DNA of 64,000 bases, taken from assembly GCA_963932145.1 (NCBI GenBank), contig OZ010578.1, forward strand, positions 45,867,516-45,931,515, read 5' to 3'. A program made the position numbers and the translations under genes. Positions 1 through 11,511 of this stretch are shown piece by piece (within the stretch, counting starts at the first letter, position 1; every line of letters begins with the position of its first letter). The notes under the pieces were generated by a model. The model searched no databases. It was not told where the DNA came from and was given only the letters and a program-made list of their open reading frames with translations. The stretch is from Acanthosepion lycidas. Taxonomy: Eukaryota > Mollusca > Cephalopoda > Sepiida > Sepiidae.

Positions 1-345
1 TATCCCCCCTCCCACCTCAAAAAAAGTGTATTGTTGGTAATGTTTTTTCCAAAAAGGTATTACTGGTAATGTATTGCTAACCAGTTTTTCTTCAAAAAAT
101 ATATTGCTGGTAATAATTTTACCAAACAAAAATATTGCTGGTATTAAACATTTTTGTACTTTTATAGTGTTTTGATCCCTTTTGAGAGTTTATTTGCCCA
201 TGGCTGGTCCCGCAACAGGTGCTACCAACTCTGGTTAGTGTGGACCTGGAAACATCAGCAATTAAGAGGTGGTTCCACGCTCCTCAAAACCTCCTGATCA
301 GAGGCCTGGATGTCGGACGTAGTTTATCATCATACCCAAGACCGT
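1..345 (+). repeat. Composite retroposon copy 1, 5'-truncated by window edge
   Basis: An AT-rich array of roughly 30-bp units of the type 'tattgctggtaatattt' (1-150) runs into a conserved block starting 'tttgcccatggctgg' near 190 and ending 'catacccaagacc' at 345. The block recurs at 1728-1893, 20530-20690, 51195-51352 and 61850-62014. The copy at 61547-62014 has a target-site duplication, so the family is a retroposon. No ORF is visible. This copy sits directly against a transposase remnant that starts at 346, so it probably inserted into that element. Confidence 0.75.
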
Positions 346-455
346 ATCGAATTAGATGATGCCCGTGCTCCGGGTGGTGGCCACATTGAACATTGCTTTT
401 CCTTATTAAAATATTGCGTAATGAAATCGGTTCATTTTTAATAACCCTGTATATT
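346..455 (+). pseudogene. C-terminal end and terminal repeat of a DUF4817/mariner-type transposase element
   Basis: Frame 349-402 reads RIELDDARAPGGGHIEHC. This resembles the extreme C-terminus of invertebrate IS630/mariner-type transposases that carry an N-terminal DUF4817 helix-turn-helix; these typically end in a GGHIEHL-like motif (from knowledge of the family). The following 'aatgaaatcggttcattttt' (420-442) is the reverse complement of a sequence near 12693-12715, just upstream of the DUF4817 coding remnant at 12862. It is therefore probably the terminal inverted repeat of the same family. Only the end of the element remains here. Confidence 0.55.
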
Positions 456-606
456 GTCTTTTAGTTCATGACAATTCAATAAAGCAGAACAAGTGGAGAA
501 ATGAAACTGAAGCATGTCAACCAGAACTTCTAACGGCAACGTTTGAGAGTGAGAGGGAGACACACACACAACTAGAACATTTTCCGGTCCCAAAACTATT
601 CGATTA

Positions 607-946
607 GGTTAAAAAGTCAGTTTGATGCTTAACCACCGCCACATTTTTTACATATTGCAATCTCTTCTAGAATACATTTTCGAATCCATAAAATAATAGA
701 AAGCAATAATTCAAGCAATTAAACACCTTATAAAAGGTCACAGGTTCTAGGAAACAGATTTGAATTTTCCTAAACCAGACAAGATTTCTTTGCAACTGTT
801 CTGGAATGTTTACTGTAATAATGCCAGACGATCCAGACATTTTTGTTAAAAGAAATATTAGAAAGGAGAGAACCAATTCGGAAAGTCAGAAAAGGCCACA
901 AAAATAAGTATTTGAAGCAATATACAAGAAACGGTAAGATCTCTAA
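607..946. repeat. About 335-bp dispersed repeat, copy 1 of 2
   Basis: From 'ggttaaaaagtcag' to 'acggtaagatctctaa' this segment matches 13100-13430 almost base for base, with a few substitutions and short indels. It contains no convincing ORF. In both places it lies close to DUF4817-transposase remains (346-455 and 12862-13077), so it may be a non-coding part of that element or a repeat that inserts next to it. The family is not recognised. Confidence 0.75.
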
Positions 947-1037
947 TTTCAGATGTGACAGAGTTCGTCCAGAATGGAGTGGACTATCGAAATGAGAACA
1001 GACTGTCAGAAAGCGTAAAAAGATTGTCAGATCCAGA

Positions 1038-1073
<36 letters not shown>

Positions 1074-1727
1074 ACATTCATGCCCCATCCAAACGGTGAT
1101 TTTACTCAAAGCACAAGTTTACTAGTATAGGATATTGTAAACCCACCCACACACCGAGGACAGTTTGGCCTTGATAAGAGATTCTAAACCTTTTATCTTT
1201 CTTTTCTAAAAGAACGTTTTGTGTGAAATGCTTCCGCCAGCGTCGGAAGACTACAATCGTGTATGGGGTTCCTGGATGCGTGTTGAAAGGACAGTCTCTA
1301 GTTACTTTCTATTTGTGGAATACGAGGGTAGGGAGAGAAGACCGATATGTTGGCACGGTCGATGAAGTTGCATAAGGAATAAGCACCCCCACCCCCCAAG
1401 GCTTCCACTTCAAGCGTGGAAAATGACGTTAATAGACCTGCCTACCACATCGACTGGAAAAAAAAAGCGGTCGGCTGAAAGGACAGAACGTCGTGACAAT
1501 CTAGTTACATGTTTGATAGTGTCAGGAAGATGTAGGCAGAGTCATCTTGATGACTTAAAACTCGGACTGGAATACCTTACGTAATATGCGAAGCGCCAGC
1601 TACGTCAGTCCGGAGAAATAAAGGATAAGAGCCATTTTAAGACATGGGTAAGCTGGGCAATTGTCAGAGGCCACAGAATTCTTGGAGGTTCCCCATACAG
1701 ACAAGTTTTGACCACATTTTGGGGGTG
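947..1727. other. Non-coding stretch, poly-A tract
   Basis: This stretch holds an A-run at 1041-1068 and a short inverted repeat (ggactg/cagtcc) around 1563-1611. The ORFs are short and lack recognisable motifs. No gene, tRNA or terminal repeat is seen. Confidence 0.5.
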
Positions 1728-1893
1728 GTGGGTAGTTAACTATTTGTCCATAGCTGGGACCCTAACAGGTGCTACCACCAGGGCTCATGGTGGACGTGGA
1801 AACAGCAGCAATTAAGACCTTGTTCCAAGCTCATCAAAACCTCCCGATCAGAGGCCTTGCTGCCGGATGTAGTTTATCGTCATACCATGGACG
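1728..1893 (+). repeat. Composite retroposon copy 2 (3' block only)
   Basis: It runs from 'tatttgtccatagctggg' to 'catcgtcatacca' and has the same order of sub-blocks as the other four copies (gggaccctaacaggtgc, cagcaattaag, cctcccgatcagaggcc, gtagtttatcgtcatacc). The 5' minisatellite part is absent, as expected for a 5'-truncated retroposon. Confidence 0.7.
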
Positions 1894-2429
1894 TTTCTCA
1901 TTCAATGCGGTTTAGATATCGAAACAGTTAAGAAATATTTACGCTCCTACGTTAGCAGAAATGGAGATTACTTTTACGAGTGGAAATCTTAAGAGGAAAC
2001 TTTATTCAATTCACTTGTATTTCTTAGTGCAATTCGCGTGCATTTCACTTTTCTCGTATATATGTGCAATGTTCGTTCAGAACGTTGTCGATCATGGACC
2101 CATTTACTGTCCTTTATAGCTCTTAATAAATTGTCTTTTTGTTGTCTCATATATAACACCAGACATGACAAAAAGGTGCTGGTGTGGTCATATTAAATTA
2201 TTCCGATTACGTTAATAAAATTTCATGCATTTTGGAAGACAAGTAAATTTCGGAAACTAAGTGACGTTACTTGTGACTATACCTTGAAGACGGAAAATAA
2301 TTATGTGCCATGAGTGATCATGTATCTCTCAATACATGACTGACGAGGCAGATTTTTTCCCGCAGTAGGTTGCCATTTCTTTCTGCGGTAGACCAGTTGC
2401 CATCGAAGGCTATAGAACCCGGTCTGTCC
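1894..2429. other. Non-coding stretch, nothing recognised
   Basis: This is AT-rich sequence with only short ORFs (at most 60 codons). No motif, terminal repeat or RNA gene is visible. Confidence 0.45.
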
Positions 2430-2575
2430 TGCTATTTACCCATAGGAAGACGATTCATACCTTTCCCAAGGGTATTAGAAGCGTAAGTAAATGTAATGGA
2501 TTCGACTGGAATTAGGCCTCGGCTCTCAGATTCCTCAATCCGAGCCGCTATCCATTACTCCACCGTACCTCCTAA
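2430..2575 (-). repeat. tRNA-like half of the 5S-tRNA composite SINE (fragment)
   Basis: The reverse complement contains an A-box-like 'gtaatggatagcggc' and a B-box-like region. The tail 'cccataggaagacgattcatacctttcccaaggg' (plus strand) matches the tails at 54850-54900 and 55490-55540. The 5S-derived part present in the other two copies is missing. This is a retroposed fragment, not a functional tRNA. Confidence 0.5.
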
Positions 2576-2726
2576 AAGAGATTGTTAGAACTTCATAAGA
2601 AAATGTTCCTGTCCAAAGAGGTGTATAACATTCGAACTGTTGGTTTCCAAAGTCCAAGGCTGTATGACTTAACAAAAATTCAAAGTGGATGTTCCACTTA
2701 ATCCTGTTTTGTTCATGGTGGGTTCT

Positions 2727-3415
2727 GCCTAGCATAGATTGGCTAAATGGCTAAATGAGGTTCTGGATCCGGTATTAGTTTTCTATTTGGACTATTGTGT
2801 GCCAGAATTTTCAATTTGTGAATGTATGCGCAAATTGCAATCCACGATCGACACCGAGCATATTGTATCTTCTGATATATCTAATTTGTTTACAAATGTC
2901 CTACTTGATGAAACCATGGATATTTGTGCAGACTTTTTGTATCGTAGCCCCGTAAAGCAGCCATAGTTTGAGATGACTACCAAATATGTCTCCTTTAAAC
3001 TTTAACAATTGCATATACCGACAGATAAATGGAGTTGCAATGAGTATCCCGCTAGGACCTCTTATCGCTAACATCTTTATTGGTTTCCATGAGAATTATT
3101 TGATTACATTTCTAAGCCTTATTGCTATTTCTGCTATGTTGCTAAGTTTACTTCATTCTCTTCACGTAATGAAGCGGAAGAATTTTCGATAATTAAATAC
3201 TCCCCTCTATCCGAAATACACTAAGGAGTTAAAAGTGAATAATAAATTACCTTTCCTGGGTGTGTCAATACTAACTCATCGCACCTTGATATGTGCGGAG
3301 TGCAAGCTTGACGCCAAGCTGAGGAAAATTAAACAGCTGTTCTTGGTAAATGGTTAACCTGAATGTGTTATTATAACTACCATTGAACGTAAAGTGTTTG
3401 CTCCATCTGATTGTC

Positions 3416-3457
<42 letters not shown>

Positions 3458-3640
3458 ACTACCGTGGATTGGTGCCGCTACTCAGGTACACGCCGATAAA
3501 ATATTTTCTATCAAGCGGTGTTTCAATGCCGTATTGGTCCGGAATATTTTCTCTCCCAGAAGGGCTTTGCCCGTAAAAGATGGTCTGTCTGTCCATCAGC
3601 AAATTTAGTTGTTTATCAATATAAATACACCTTCTAAAAT
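2727..3640 (+). pseudogene. Penelope-like element fragment 1 (RT and linker), broken
   Basis: Successive frames give MAKWLNEVLDPVLVF (2739 on), an SSDISNLFTNVLLDET block (the first RT aspartate motif), INGVAMSIPLGPLIANIF (3014-3067; normally GVAMGSPLGP), then KQLFLVNG and a SIKRCFNAVLVRNIFSPRRALP stretch (3508-3570). These match, in order, the palm and the RT-endonuclease linker of Penelope-like retroelements. The YxDD motif region is deleted or shifted, several frameshifts and stops are present, and a (TA)n tract interrupts the linker at 3419-3455. Coding similarity fades at about 3640, where the N-terminal part of a second copy begins. It is a dead element; assignment to the Penelope class is firm. 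Confidence 0.75.
3419..3455. repeat. (TA)n microsatellite
   Basis: About 18 TA units interrupt the linker of the first Penelope-like remnant. Confidence 0.9.
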
Positions 3641-5400
3641 TTATAAGGAACAGATTTCTGTGTTTGAGATTATGTATTCTAAATTAAAAATATTCCTTCT
3701 TCTGATAAGTGTTCTGCTATTAAGGCTAAACTTCTTGAATTGTATAATGAATATGCTTCGCTTACTGCCGAGCGAGATTTTCTTGCTTGACAAAGCGATC
3801 ATTTTCAGTCAAGGGACGATGTGTATATTAGTAAGCCTGATAAAAAGTTCTGTCGCTATCTTGAGTCTTTGGATAAAATGATCAATATTTTAAATGATTC
3901 TTAGAAAATTAAGATGACCGGTCCTGCTGGTACGTGTGACAATACTAGCAGGGTTGAAACGAGAACAGATGTTTGCTCTCAGTATACAAGAACAACCTTA
4001 TCTCTAAGGATATCTATAACAAGGTTAGACCTACAGGGTCTCAACGTCCTAGAATGTATGGACTGCTAACGGTATAACGGTATGGTGGGATCTGTGCAAC
4101 CAGAGTTGGCCAAATGGTTGGCTGAAATACTCCAGCCGGTCTCATCTTTTTAGCACACAATATTTCAAACGGGTTTTTTTTTCCAAATTTCATTAGAAAC
4201 TTAGAGATTGAGTCTGAAAAAGTAATGGTTGTGAGTATGCGCGCAGACTTGCACCGGGAGAAAATTCGAGGTTCGGATCGCTACGTTCGGGAGGGGTAAA
4301 CAACCCGGTCGACCAAGGACATGCGCGAAGCGTTTCGATAGTATTTCCTGAACCGTGTTACCAAGGAGCCTTTGGGCCCTATTTTGGCCAATATTTTCGT
4401 AGGTTATGAGCGATTTTTGTTTGACAAGGTCCATAAGCCCTACGTTTACACGAGGTATGTTAACGACACCTCAGTTTTTGATTCCGCCAGTAATGCTACC
4501 GATTTCTTTGAGGAATTCAATTCTCTCCATCCATCCCTTCAGTTTACTATGGAGGTTGAGAGTGATAGGACATTTCCCCCCCTTTTTTGGGACGTTCTCG
4601 TTGAGCGTAAGAATTGGGGTATTCTATACCAGCGTCTTCCACAAACCCACATTGACAGGCTTATATATAAATTAGAATTCTTGTCCCCAAGGTCCGAACC
4701 ATTTATCTAATTTCGGCCCTGATTCAACATGTTTTGAGGATCTGTTCTCCCAGTTTGTTAGAACTTGCCAATATCCAGAAAAATTTTGAAAGTAATGGAT
4801 ATACCACCAATATCATCAAACGCGTTATAGACAGTAAGATCAAACACTTTAGAGAACCAGTGGTTTGGGGACTTAGTCCGTGCCCTATTTAAAGTTGCCT
4901 TGGCAGGAAGTGTCAGCTGTTGCCTGACAGAATTTAAACTTGTATTGTTTAATGCTACAATTGAATTCCGTATTGTTCTTCAAATAAAATCTGTTCTTTC
5001 CTTCAATAAGGATCGTTTGCCCTATTTTCAGGAAAATTTATTTGTATACGCATTCAAATGCCGATGCAAAACGGTTTACATCGGACGAAACAATCTGTGG
5101 TTGGAAACGCGGATTTCGCAACATGTTCCCGCCTATATGCGTTCAAGTAGTCGAAGCCAACTTTCAAGAACTACTCAAGTAGACAACGATTCACCAATTG
5201 GGCAGCATTTCCTGGACAGTCCCGACTGTGTTGCTGAATATGTGGACATGATTTTTCTGTAACTACATAGTGTTCGCTCGGTTTACCGCCTCGGAGTCCC
5301 TGAGGCCCGGTATGTGAAATTTTTCCAGCCGATCCTGTGTAGATAAAAGGAGCATTTCCTACGCTCCTTACGATTTATCGAGAGAGCGGGAGTTTCTTTT
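3641..5400 (+). pseudogene. Penelope-like element fragment 2 (N-terminus to GIY-YIG), broken
   Basis: The first part (3660-4190) matches 14788-15190 and encodes the N-terminal region of a Penelope protein, including DVYISKPDK (3819-3846), in shifting frames. After unrelated sequence at about 4210-4365, coding resumes with EPLGPILANIFVGYERFLF and a degenerate YVND (4456-4467; the catalytic YVDD has lost one aspartate). It continues through WDVLV to a GIY-YIG nuclease region at 5041-5120: FVYAFKCRC, VYIGR and ISQHVPAYM. The C-terminal part reads on with frameshifts to about 5400. The element would have copied itself by target-primed reverse transcription; this copy is inactive. Confidence 0.75.
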
Positions 5401-6310
5401 TCTATTTTATGCTGTTGTGAAAATTGTTAATCATTTTATTAATTATTTACAATTAAAAATTATTTTAATCGCGTTCCAACTTTCCCCTCTTTCGTTATGT
5501 GCCTTGATTTTTGTATTTCGCCAACGATTGCCTTTGAAAAAAAAAAAAAAAAAAGCGTTGGCCGAAAGGACCCTAAGGTAGAAAATGACGTCAATTTTGT
5601 TATAGCATCCACCATGAATCACCTTTGATACGAGTGCTGCACGTCTTTGTTTCTTAGTTTTGGAGTTATTCCTAATCGATATTTTTGGAATAGTTCATTT
5701 TTCTTGAGAATTTGAAGAAAATACAAAAAAAAAAGGCTGGGCGAAGACTCAATCCGCCCGTTTCGCCAGCCAGAAGAGAATACTCCAAATCAGATAAAGC
5801 TGGGAGCTTTCCCACTTCTCCCTCTACAACCCATCCCCGACAAAAAAAAAAAAAAAAAAAAAAACACTTTCCCTAGGGTAGGGGGTGATATTTGTCTGAT
5901 GGACAGACGGGCGCTTGAGAAGGACCTTTCCTTCCAGAGAAAGTCCGCTTGAGACCTTTATTTAAGCTGCCGTACATCGACGGACGACACTCAGGAACTT
6001 CAACGATGCTCCTGGGGTCGTAACTATAGTTACAATATCAGACACCAGATCATGTGATTTCACCTGTGCCGCTAGAAGCTCATGATGGCTCAGGTAGAGT
6101 CTCTTGAGCTTCGAAAATTAGCAAAAATTATTCAGGGAATGCCCCAGTTTTACTTCACTCCTCGTTATATAAAAAGGTCCTGAAACTTTCCCTCGGACTT
6201 TGGTGGTATTGTCACTAACGGACGGATTACATCCGACCTACGCAGTACTTGCCAAGAACAATTCATCAGAGTCCTTTCTGCCGCAGATTTCCGGCCAGGC
6301 TGTGTTTAAG
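5401..6310. other. Non-coding stretch with A-tracts
   Basis: Contains A-runs at 5538-5555, 5726-5735 and 5841-5864. No ORF of note. The segment 5880-6310 may be degraded coding sequence upstream of the LINE endonuclease remnant that follows, but no motif can be assigned. Confidence 0.4.
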
Positions 6311-7165
6311 GGTCCTCTGAAAAATGACCAAGCTGGCGTGCTTGAATATGAAGTGTTCGAGGGATCTGGGTAAGGCTACTCGCCTGCTTCGTAACCTCTT
6401 GTTCAGTGTGGATGTGGCCGCGATCGAGAAGTATTGTCTGGCAACATCTGTCTATTCCTCATACGAATACCGGCAGGCTAGAGGTGTTTCCTTGTTGGTG
6501 AAGCGTACTCTATCGACGCAGGGGTCCGGTTGATGGTGGCCGGTATTGCTGTGAAAAATTGTTCGTTTCAGGTGGTCCGATTTAAATAACCAACGACCTC
6601 ACAGAGAGTCTCGTTTTGTCAGTTGGACCCGTTCCTGTTTGATCAGTGACCCTAGTTTTAATAGGGGACGAAAAAGCCGTTTTGGTCCCAAAGTTAAATC
6701 GGGGACGATGAGCTAGCGAGGAGTGTGATCGCAACCTGGTAGATCTGATCGGCAACCTTGTTCTGGTTGATAGAGACCGGGTTGATCACCCGCTGGACGA
6801 AGATGGAGTGTAGACAGGGGTTCTTAAGTGGCTGTCGACCCGGGTGTTTATGTACCAGGATAGAATTTTAGTGAGAACGGTCAATCAAAATCTGTTAGTC
6901 TGTCCCACTGGTTAGGCTACACGTACCACAAAAGTACGTGCCCGTATGGCGTTAGTCTTTAGGCCTAGGATGGCTAGTCACTCGTCGTTCATTCTGGTCA
7001 GGCGGGACTTCCGACAACCGCTGACTAGTTTAGTGCGGCGGCATGTGGTGGGGGATGGTAATTGAGAATATGTTGCGGGAGAGACTTAAGGATAGGATTA
7101 GCTCTTTCACCCCCGAATTTAGCCAACGATTCGCCCTAAATAAGGCTAAAAAGGTGAAGGCACTC
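6311..7165 (+). pseudogene. Endonuclease domain remnant of a second Tx1-like LINE
   Basis: The frame at 6324 reads LACLNMKCSRDLGKATRLL, the usual start of an APE-type endonuclease (L-N-V-x-G-L-like strand). It is followed by a VAAIEKY region where the catalytic Q-E-T would lie, then GVSLLVKRTL. Further on, in other frames, come LVDRDRVDHPLDE, YQDRILVRTV and HSSFILVRRDF, matching the second half of such endonucleases (a D-R-x-L-V motif, then the terminal histidine region). Stops and shifts are frequent. The sequence differs from copies A and B of the LINE below, so it belongs to another family fused upstream of copy A. Confidence 0.5.
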
Positions 7166-7169
7166 AAGT

Positions 7170-8332
7170 ACCGGAGCGGTTGTACCCCCGTTTGCGTCCT
7201 CATCAAAGCCCCCATTCCCCGAAGAGCCTTCTTCCACTGAAAGTTTGGTTGAGGAGAAGGAAAAGGTGGAATGGCAGGTAGTCGGCAGGGCCAGAGAGAA
7301 GCGTCAGACAGCGGGGCCTCAGTCCCCTGAAGCCTCGGAGACTAAAGACACATACAGCCAAACTCCCTCTGGTAACAGTAAGGGCGATGCCCCGGCCTCT
7401 ATTCTGACAATTGAAGAGCAAAAAAAAAAAGAAATATGATCCTGGTTATAGTAAAACGGAAAAAATTAAGGAATTAAAAAATAAACTTGAGCAACAAAGG
7501 AAAGGAAAAGCGTCTCCCTCCAAGATCTCTACCACCTCGCAGTCTTCACAGCCCTCTACATCCCGTCCACCAAAGTACCCCCTATACAAAGAAATCCACA
7601 TCCTCCGACCCATCACCTTCTCCCCGTCCCTCAACCTCTCTTTGTAGAGTGAAGCCTCCACTTGCTTCCCCTTCCTCTTCTGCCCAGTCCCAAATTCCTC
7701 TCAGTAGAGACCCCAGCCCATTTAGACAACCCTTTACGCCCCGTAATACCCCCAGTCCTTCCCCTACTAAATCGCCTGTAATGCCTCCTCCGGTTAAAAG
7801 ACACAGAAGCCCTACTCAGGACTCCTCCGAAAAAGAAAAAAACCAAGCCGCATTTATGATTCCGGTACGGAGGTATGTAAAATTTCTCCTTTACAAACAG
7901 AAGGCTAAAGATTATGGGAACAGGTATACGAACTTAAAATACCTCCTATCAATAAAGCAATTTGGTGATAAGGAAATATATTACCCAAATAACTTTCCTA
8001 ATGCGCAGAGGGTCTTAACTGTCATAAGATCCGAGACTGGGGCGAAACAGATTTGGGCCATGCTGGACAAGGCAATAACTTCGTTCAGCATGACCCCGCC
8101 CATTGCTATCAGTGAAAACGAAAAATTGAGAAAAATGAAGCAATTTTGTGCAGGGCGGGTTCCGGTTTTCGTTCACCCCTTCCTTTATAGAGCACTAAAG
8201 TTGACTTTCCCCTGGAATATTGGCGGAATCTCCCAAGACGGTACCATCAAAAATGAAATGGGCCATGGGTCTACGGGAGAGGTTGTCGGTATCCTTACCC
8301 CGGCCATGTTTAATTCAGGTAAACAACCCTAA
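7170..8332 (+). pseudogene. LINE copy A ORF1 (3' two-thirds, frameshifted)
   Basis: From about 7237 the sequence aligns with ORF1 of copy B from about 27009: a charged EEKEKVEW segment, a proline/serine-rich linker, then the conserved C-terminus GRVPVFVHPFLYRALKLT and VGILTPAMF before the stop at 8330-8332. The N-terminal domain and the CCHC zinc knuckle seen in copy B are absent. An A-run at 7421-7430 coincides with a frame change. ORF1 proteins of L1/Tx1-type LINEs bind the element RNA. This copy is non-functional. Confidence 0.75.
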
Positions 8333-8344
8333 TCGGACTTCTGG

Positions 8345-11300
8345 ATGGCGCTCTGGTTAGCTACTTTAAATGTGCGGGGCCTGAGGTCCGAGTCTCGCAG
8401 GGCGAGGCTCTCTCGTGACCTTCAGCGCCTCGGGGTGAATGTTGTGTGCAAGAGACCCGGTTTTCTTCTCATGACCGTGGGGATATAGTGTCTAAGGGGT
8501 TCGCCCTTTATTCAGCATGTTTTGATGGTCGTTCGAGGGATGTCTCTTGGCTAGTGATCAGGTCTTTGAAGGCTGCATGTACCCTTGTCTTCGCAGATCC
8601 GGCGGGGAGGCCTTGTGTGCTGGATGCTACCATAAAGGATAAGGCTTTGTGTCTCATTGGGGTTTATGCGCCCAATGACCATGCTGAGCGGCCTGCTTTG
8701 TTTCGGCAGATCGAGCCGTTTTTGATGACTTCTCGTCGGGTAGTTTTAGCGGGGGATTGGAATGCCGTCCTTGACCCCGATATAGATCGTAAGGGCAAAA
8801 TTCGGGTACTAACAATCCTGATGTGAAGGCATTTCAAGACTTTATCGGCAGGTTTGATCTTGTCGATAAGTTCCAGAATGAGCACCTTCGGGAAGTAGCA
8901 TGGACTTGGACAAATAGTGGCAACTCGGCTCCTGGGACGCTTGCGAGCTACCTGGACCGAGTCTTAGTTAAGACAGTCGATGTAGGGCTCTTAGGGTGTC
9001 CAAGTTTCCACTATATAGTTTATACGGATCATAGGCTTGTCCGGGTCCGTGTAAACTTAGATAAGCCTAAGGTTAGAATGGTTGGTTACTGGAAATTTAA
9101 CTGTTCATTATTTGGTAAGCAGGGTTTCCTGAACCAGCTGCTACTAATAATTCAGAGGGAATTGACGGGGGCGGTTGTGGGAAAACGCCTGGTGGGATAA
9201 ATTAAAATCCAAAATTAGAACGTTTGCTGCTGATTTCAGTCGTCGACTCAATCTAGATAGATAAGCGGCGCAAACGGCTTTAGATGAAAAAGTTGATCGG
9301 GCCGTGAAATCCCGTGTTAGTGGGGAAATAGCCTTAGCTAAAGCAGAGTTGTCCTCCTTGCTTATCAAGAAGGATCAAGCTCTGGTAGTTAGGGCTAGGC
9401 TAAAAAGAATGTCTTCTGAGGCAACGAACATAGCCGCTGAACTGCGTGCAGAGGAGAATCGGAACGCGTCTAGGCGACATATAGCTGCGTCACATTGCCG
9501 GATAAGCGGACTGTGACTACAAACGCGGGCATATGCGAGGCCTTTCGAGATTACTTTCAGGATCTTTTCACCAGGGAGCCCGGTCTTAGCTCTGCTCAGT
9601 TTGACGCCTATTTAGCTGACTTTCCCTGCCTTGAGGCAGCTGAAGCGGCTAGGTGCGAGGGTCCCATTACAGAGTCGGAGATCTGGGAAGCGCTGAAGCA
9701 GGTTAGTCTGGATAAATCTCCGGGACTAGATGGTCTTCCCTACGAAGTTTACTTGAGGTTGTCGCTCGTTTTTGTTCCTTTGCTGGAACTGATTTTCAAC
9801 CACTGGATGAAGCAGGGGTCTTTACCTCAACGTTTCACCAGGGATGTGATCAAGTTGCTGCGTAAGGACAAGAACGGTGGGGATGGGTTAGGGAACTTTC
9901 GCCCTTTAACCATGTTAAACACCGAGTTAAAGATTTTGGCGAAGATCTTAGCCAACCGTTTGCAGCTTGTCCTGTCTCGTCTGATTGGCCCCGAACAGAC
10001 TTGTGTTGTGAAGGGCAGGACTATTCAGGATAACCTTCATATGGTACGCTTGATCTTAGAACAAGTCGACAGTGAAGCCGCGCTGATTAATTTAGATCTG
10101 TCTAAGGCCTTCAATAGGGTTGACCATCGGTTTCTGGAGGCTGTCCTTTCGGCGGCCGGTTTCGGAGCCGACTTTCGCTCCTGGATCCGACTTTTGTATG
10201 CGACCCCCGGTGCGCTGGTGGAAGTGAATGGGGTAAGATCGAAGCCTTTCGTATTGTCTCGCTCCATTCGTCAAGGTTGTCCGCTCTCGCCTTTGCTTTA
10301 CGTTCTTGCGTTGGAACCTTTCCTTCGCAAGTTAAAGACGAATCCGGTCCTGAGCGGAATTTCCCTGCCTGGGGCTACCACCTCAGCCAGGTATTCTGCC
10401 GATGCTGACGACGTCTCGGTTCTTGTGTCGAGCAAAGCCGAGATTGATGAAGTCAGCAAAGAGATCAGTGGGTATGAGATGGTGACAGGGGCCAAGATCA
10501 ACCGCGATAATTCTGTTGGCTTGCGGTTGGGTACGTGGAAGGGATTTTCTCTTCCCGGACCTTTCCTCTGGACGGATGGGCCGATCAAGATACTCGGCGT
10601 CAGTTGGAAATGAATTGGTCGGAGGTGCAAGGGAAGGCGGAGATCGCGGTTAATCTGTGGTCTCGGAGGAGACTTTCCCTGAAGGGAAGGGCGGAAGTAT
10701 GTGTTTCACACATCTATCCGATACTCCTGTACCGACTCTCTGTACTTGCACTCCCGTATGCCAGACTAATTTTATTAGTACAGACCTTGTTCTCTTGCTT
10801 GTGGAGAGACAAAGCCCCTATGGTATCTCGCGAAATCTGTTGCCTTCATCCCTCTGAGGGCGGCCTGTGTATGCTTAGCATTGAGATTCGTCAACATATG
10901 CTTCGCATCACCTTTCTAGACCGAATGTGTCGCGGATCGGATGAGGAGGGTGCCTTTTGGAAAGAAGACGTCTGTAAACATTTCCCGTCCCTGAGAAGTG
11001 CGCACTCGTGCGAGGAAGTGGCCGCCGTACACCCCGAGCTGAGTGCTTCTTCTATTGTTCAGCAGACTTGGAGAAATAACTAAACTGTCGTCGCTGTACG
11101 GGGGAAGTCGAGACCATTGGTCACGCCTTCATTCAGCGCAAGGCGGTAGTCCCGTTGTGCAGGTTTGTTGAAGGCCTCATGGTTCGCATGCTGCAGGGAT
11201 AGTTTTTGTCCTTGAAGCCAGTTCTGTTTGTAGCAATGTGGTGCCGCAGATGACCAAGGCTGAACACCGTGTTCTGTTCCTTACTAGGGGTTATGAGAGT

Positions 11301-11511
11301 CGTGATTTGGACGACACGTCAGAAGGAATTCTATGAGGGCGAGTTCATTTCTTCCCGACTGATCTTGTTCTATAAGCATCAGCTTAAAGTGAAGATTAGG
11401 ACGGAAAGGCGGCGGCTCACCTCATCAGAATTTGGCAAAAGGTGGGTGAATCTTGCGCGTATGTGCCGAGTAAAAGGGGCTGACCTCGAGTGGCATTTTG
11501 ATGCCGGTTAG
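8345..11511 (+). pseudogene. LINE copy A ORF2 (endonuclease and reverse transcriptase), inactivated
   Basis: It begins with ATG 13 bases after the ORF1 stop and aligns with copy B ORF2 throughout. Lesions visible by comparison are: a 4-bp loss near 8446 before the QETR motif; a shift near 8800 after the GDWNAV motif; further breaks near 9190 and 9500; and a deletion of about 260 bp near 11055 that removes the segment corresponding to copy B 30771-31029. The RT core is open from 9495 to 10613. In it RQGCPLSPLL is intact, but the catalytic Y-A-D-D reads D-A-D-D (10396-10407). The C-terminal Cys/His motif is partly retained. Copy B has the opposite pair of states, so neither copy is a simple duplicate of the other. 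Confidence 0.85.

Noticed and set aside
1465-1500. 'gcggtcggctgaaagg' similar to 5556 'gcgttggccgaaagg' as hammerhead 3' halves
   Set aside because: No CUGANGA upstream at either place; similarity limited to a few bases after A-runs.
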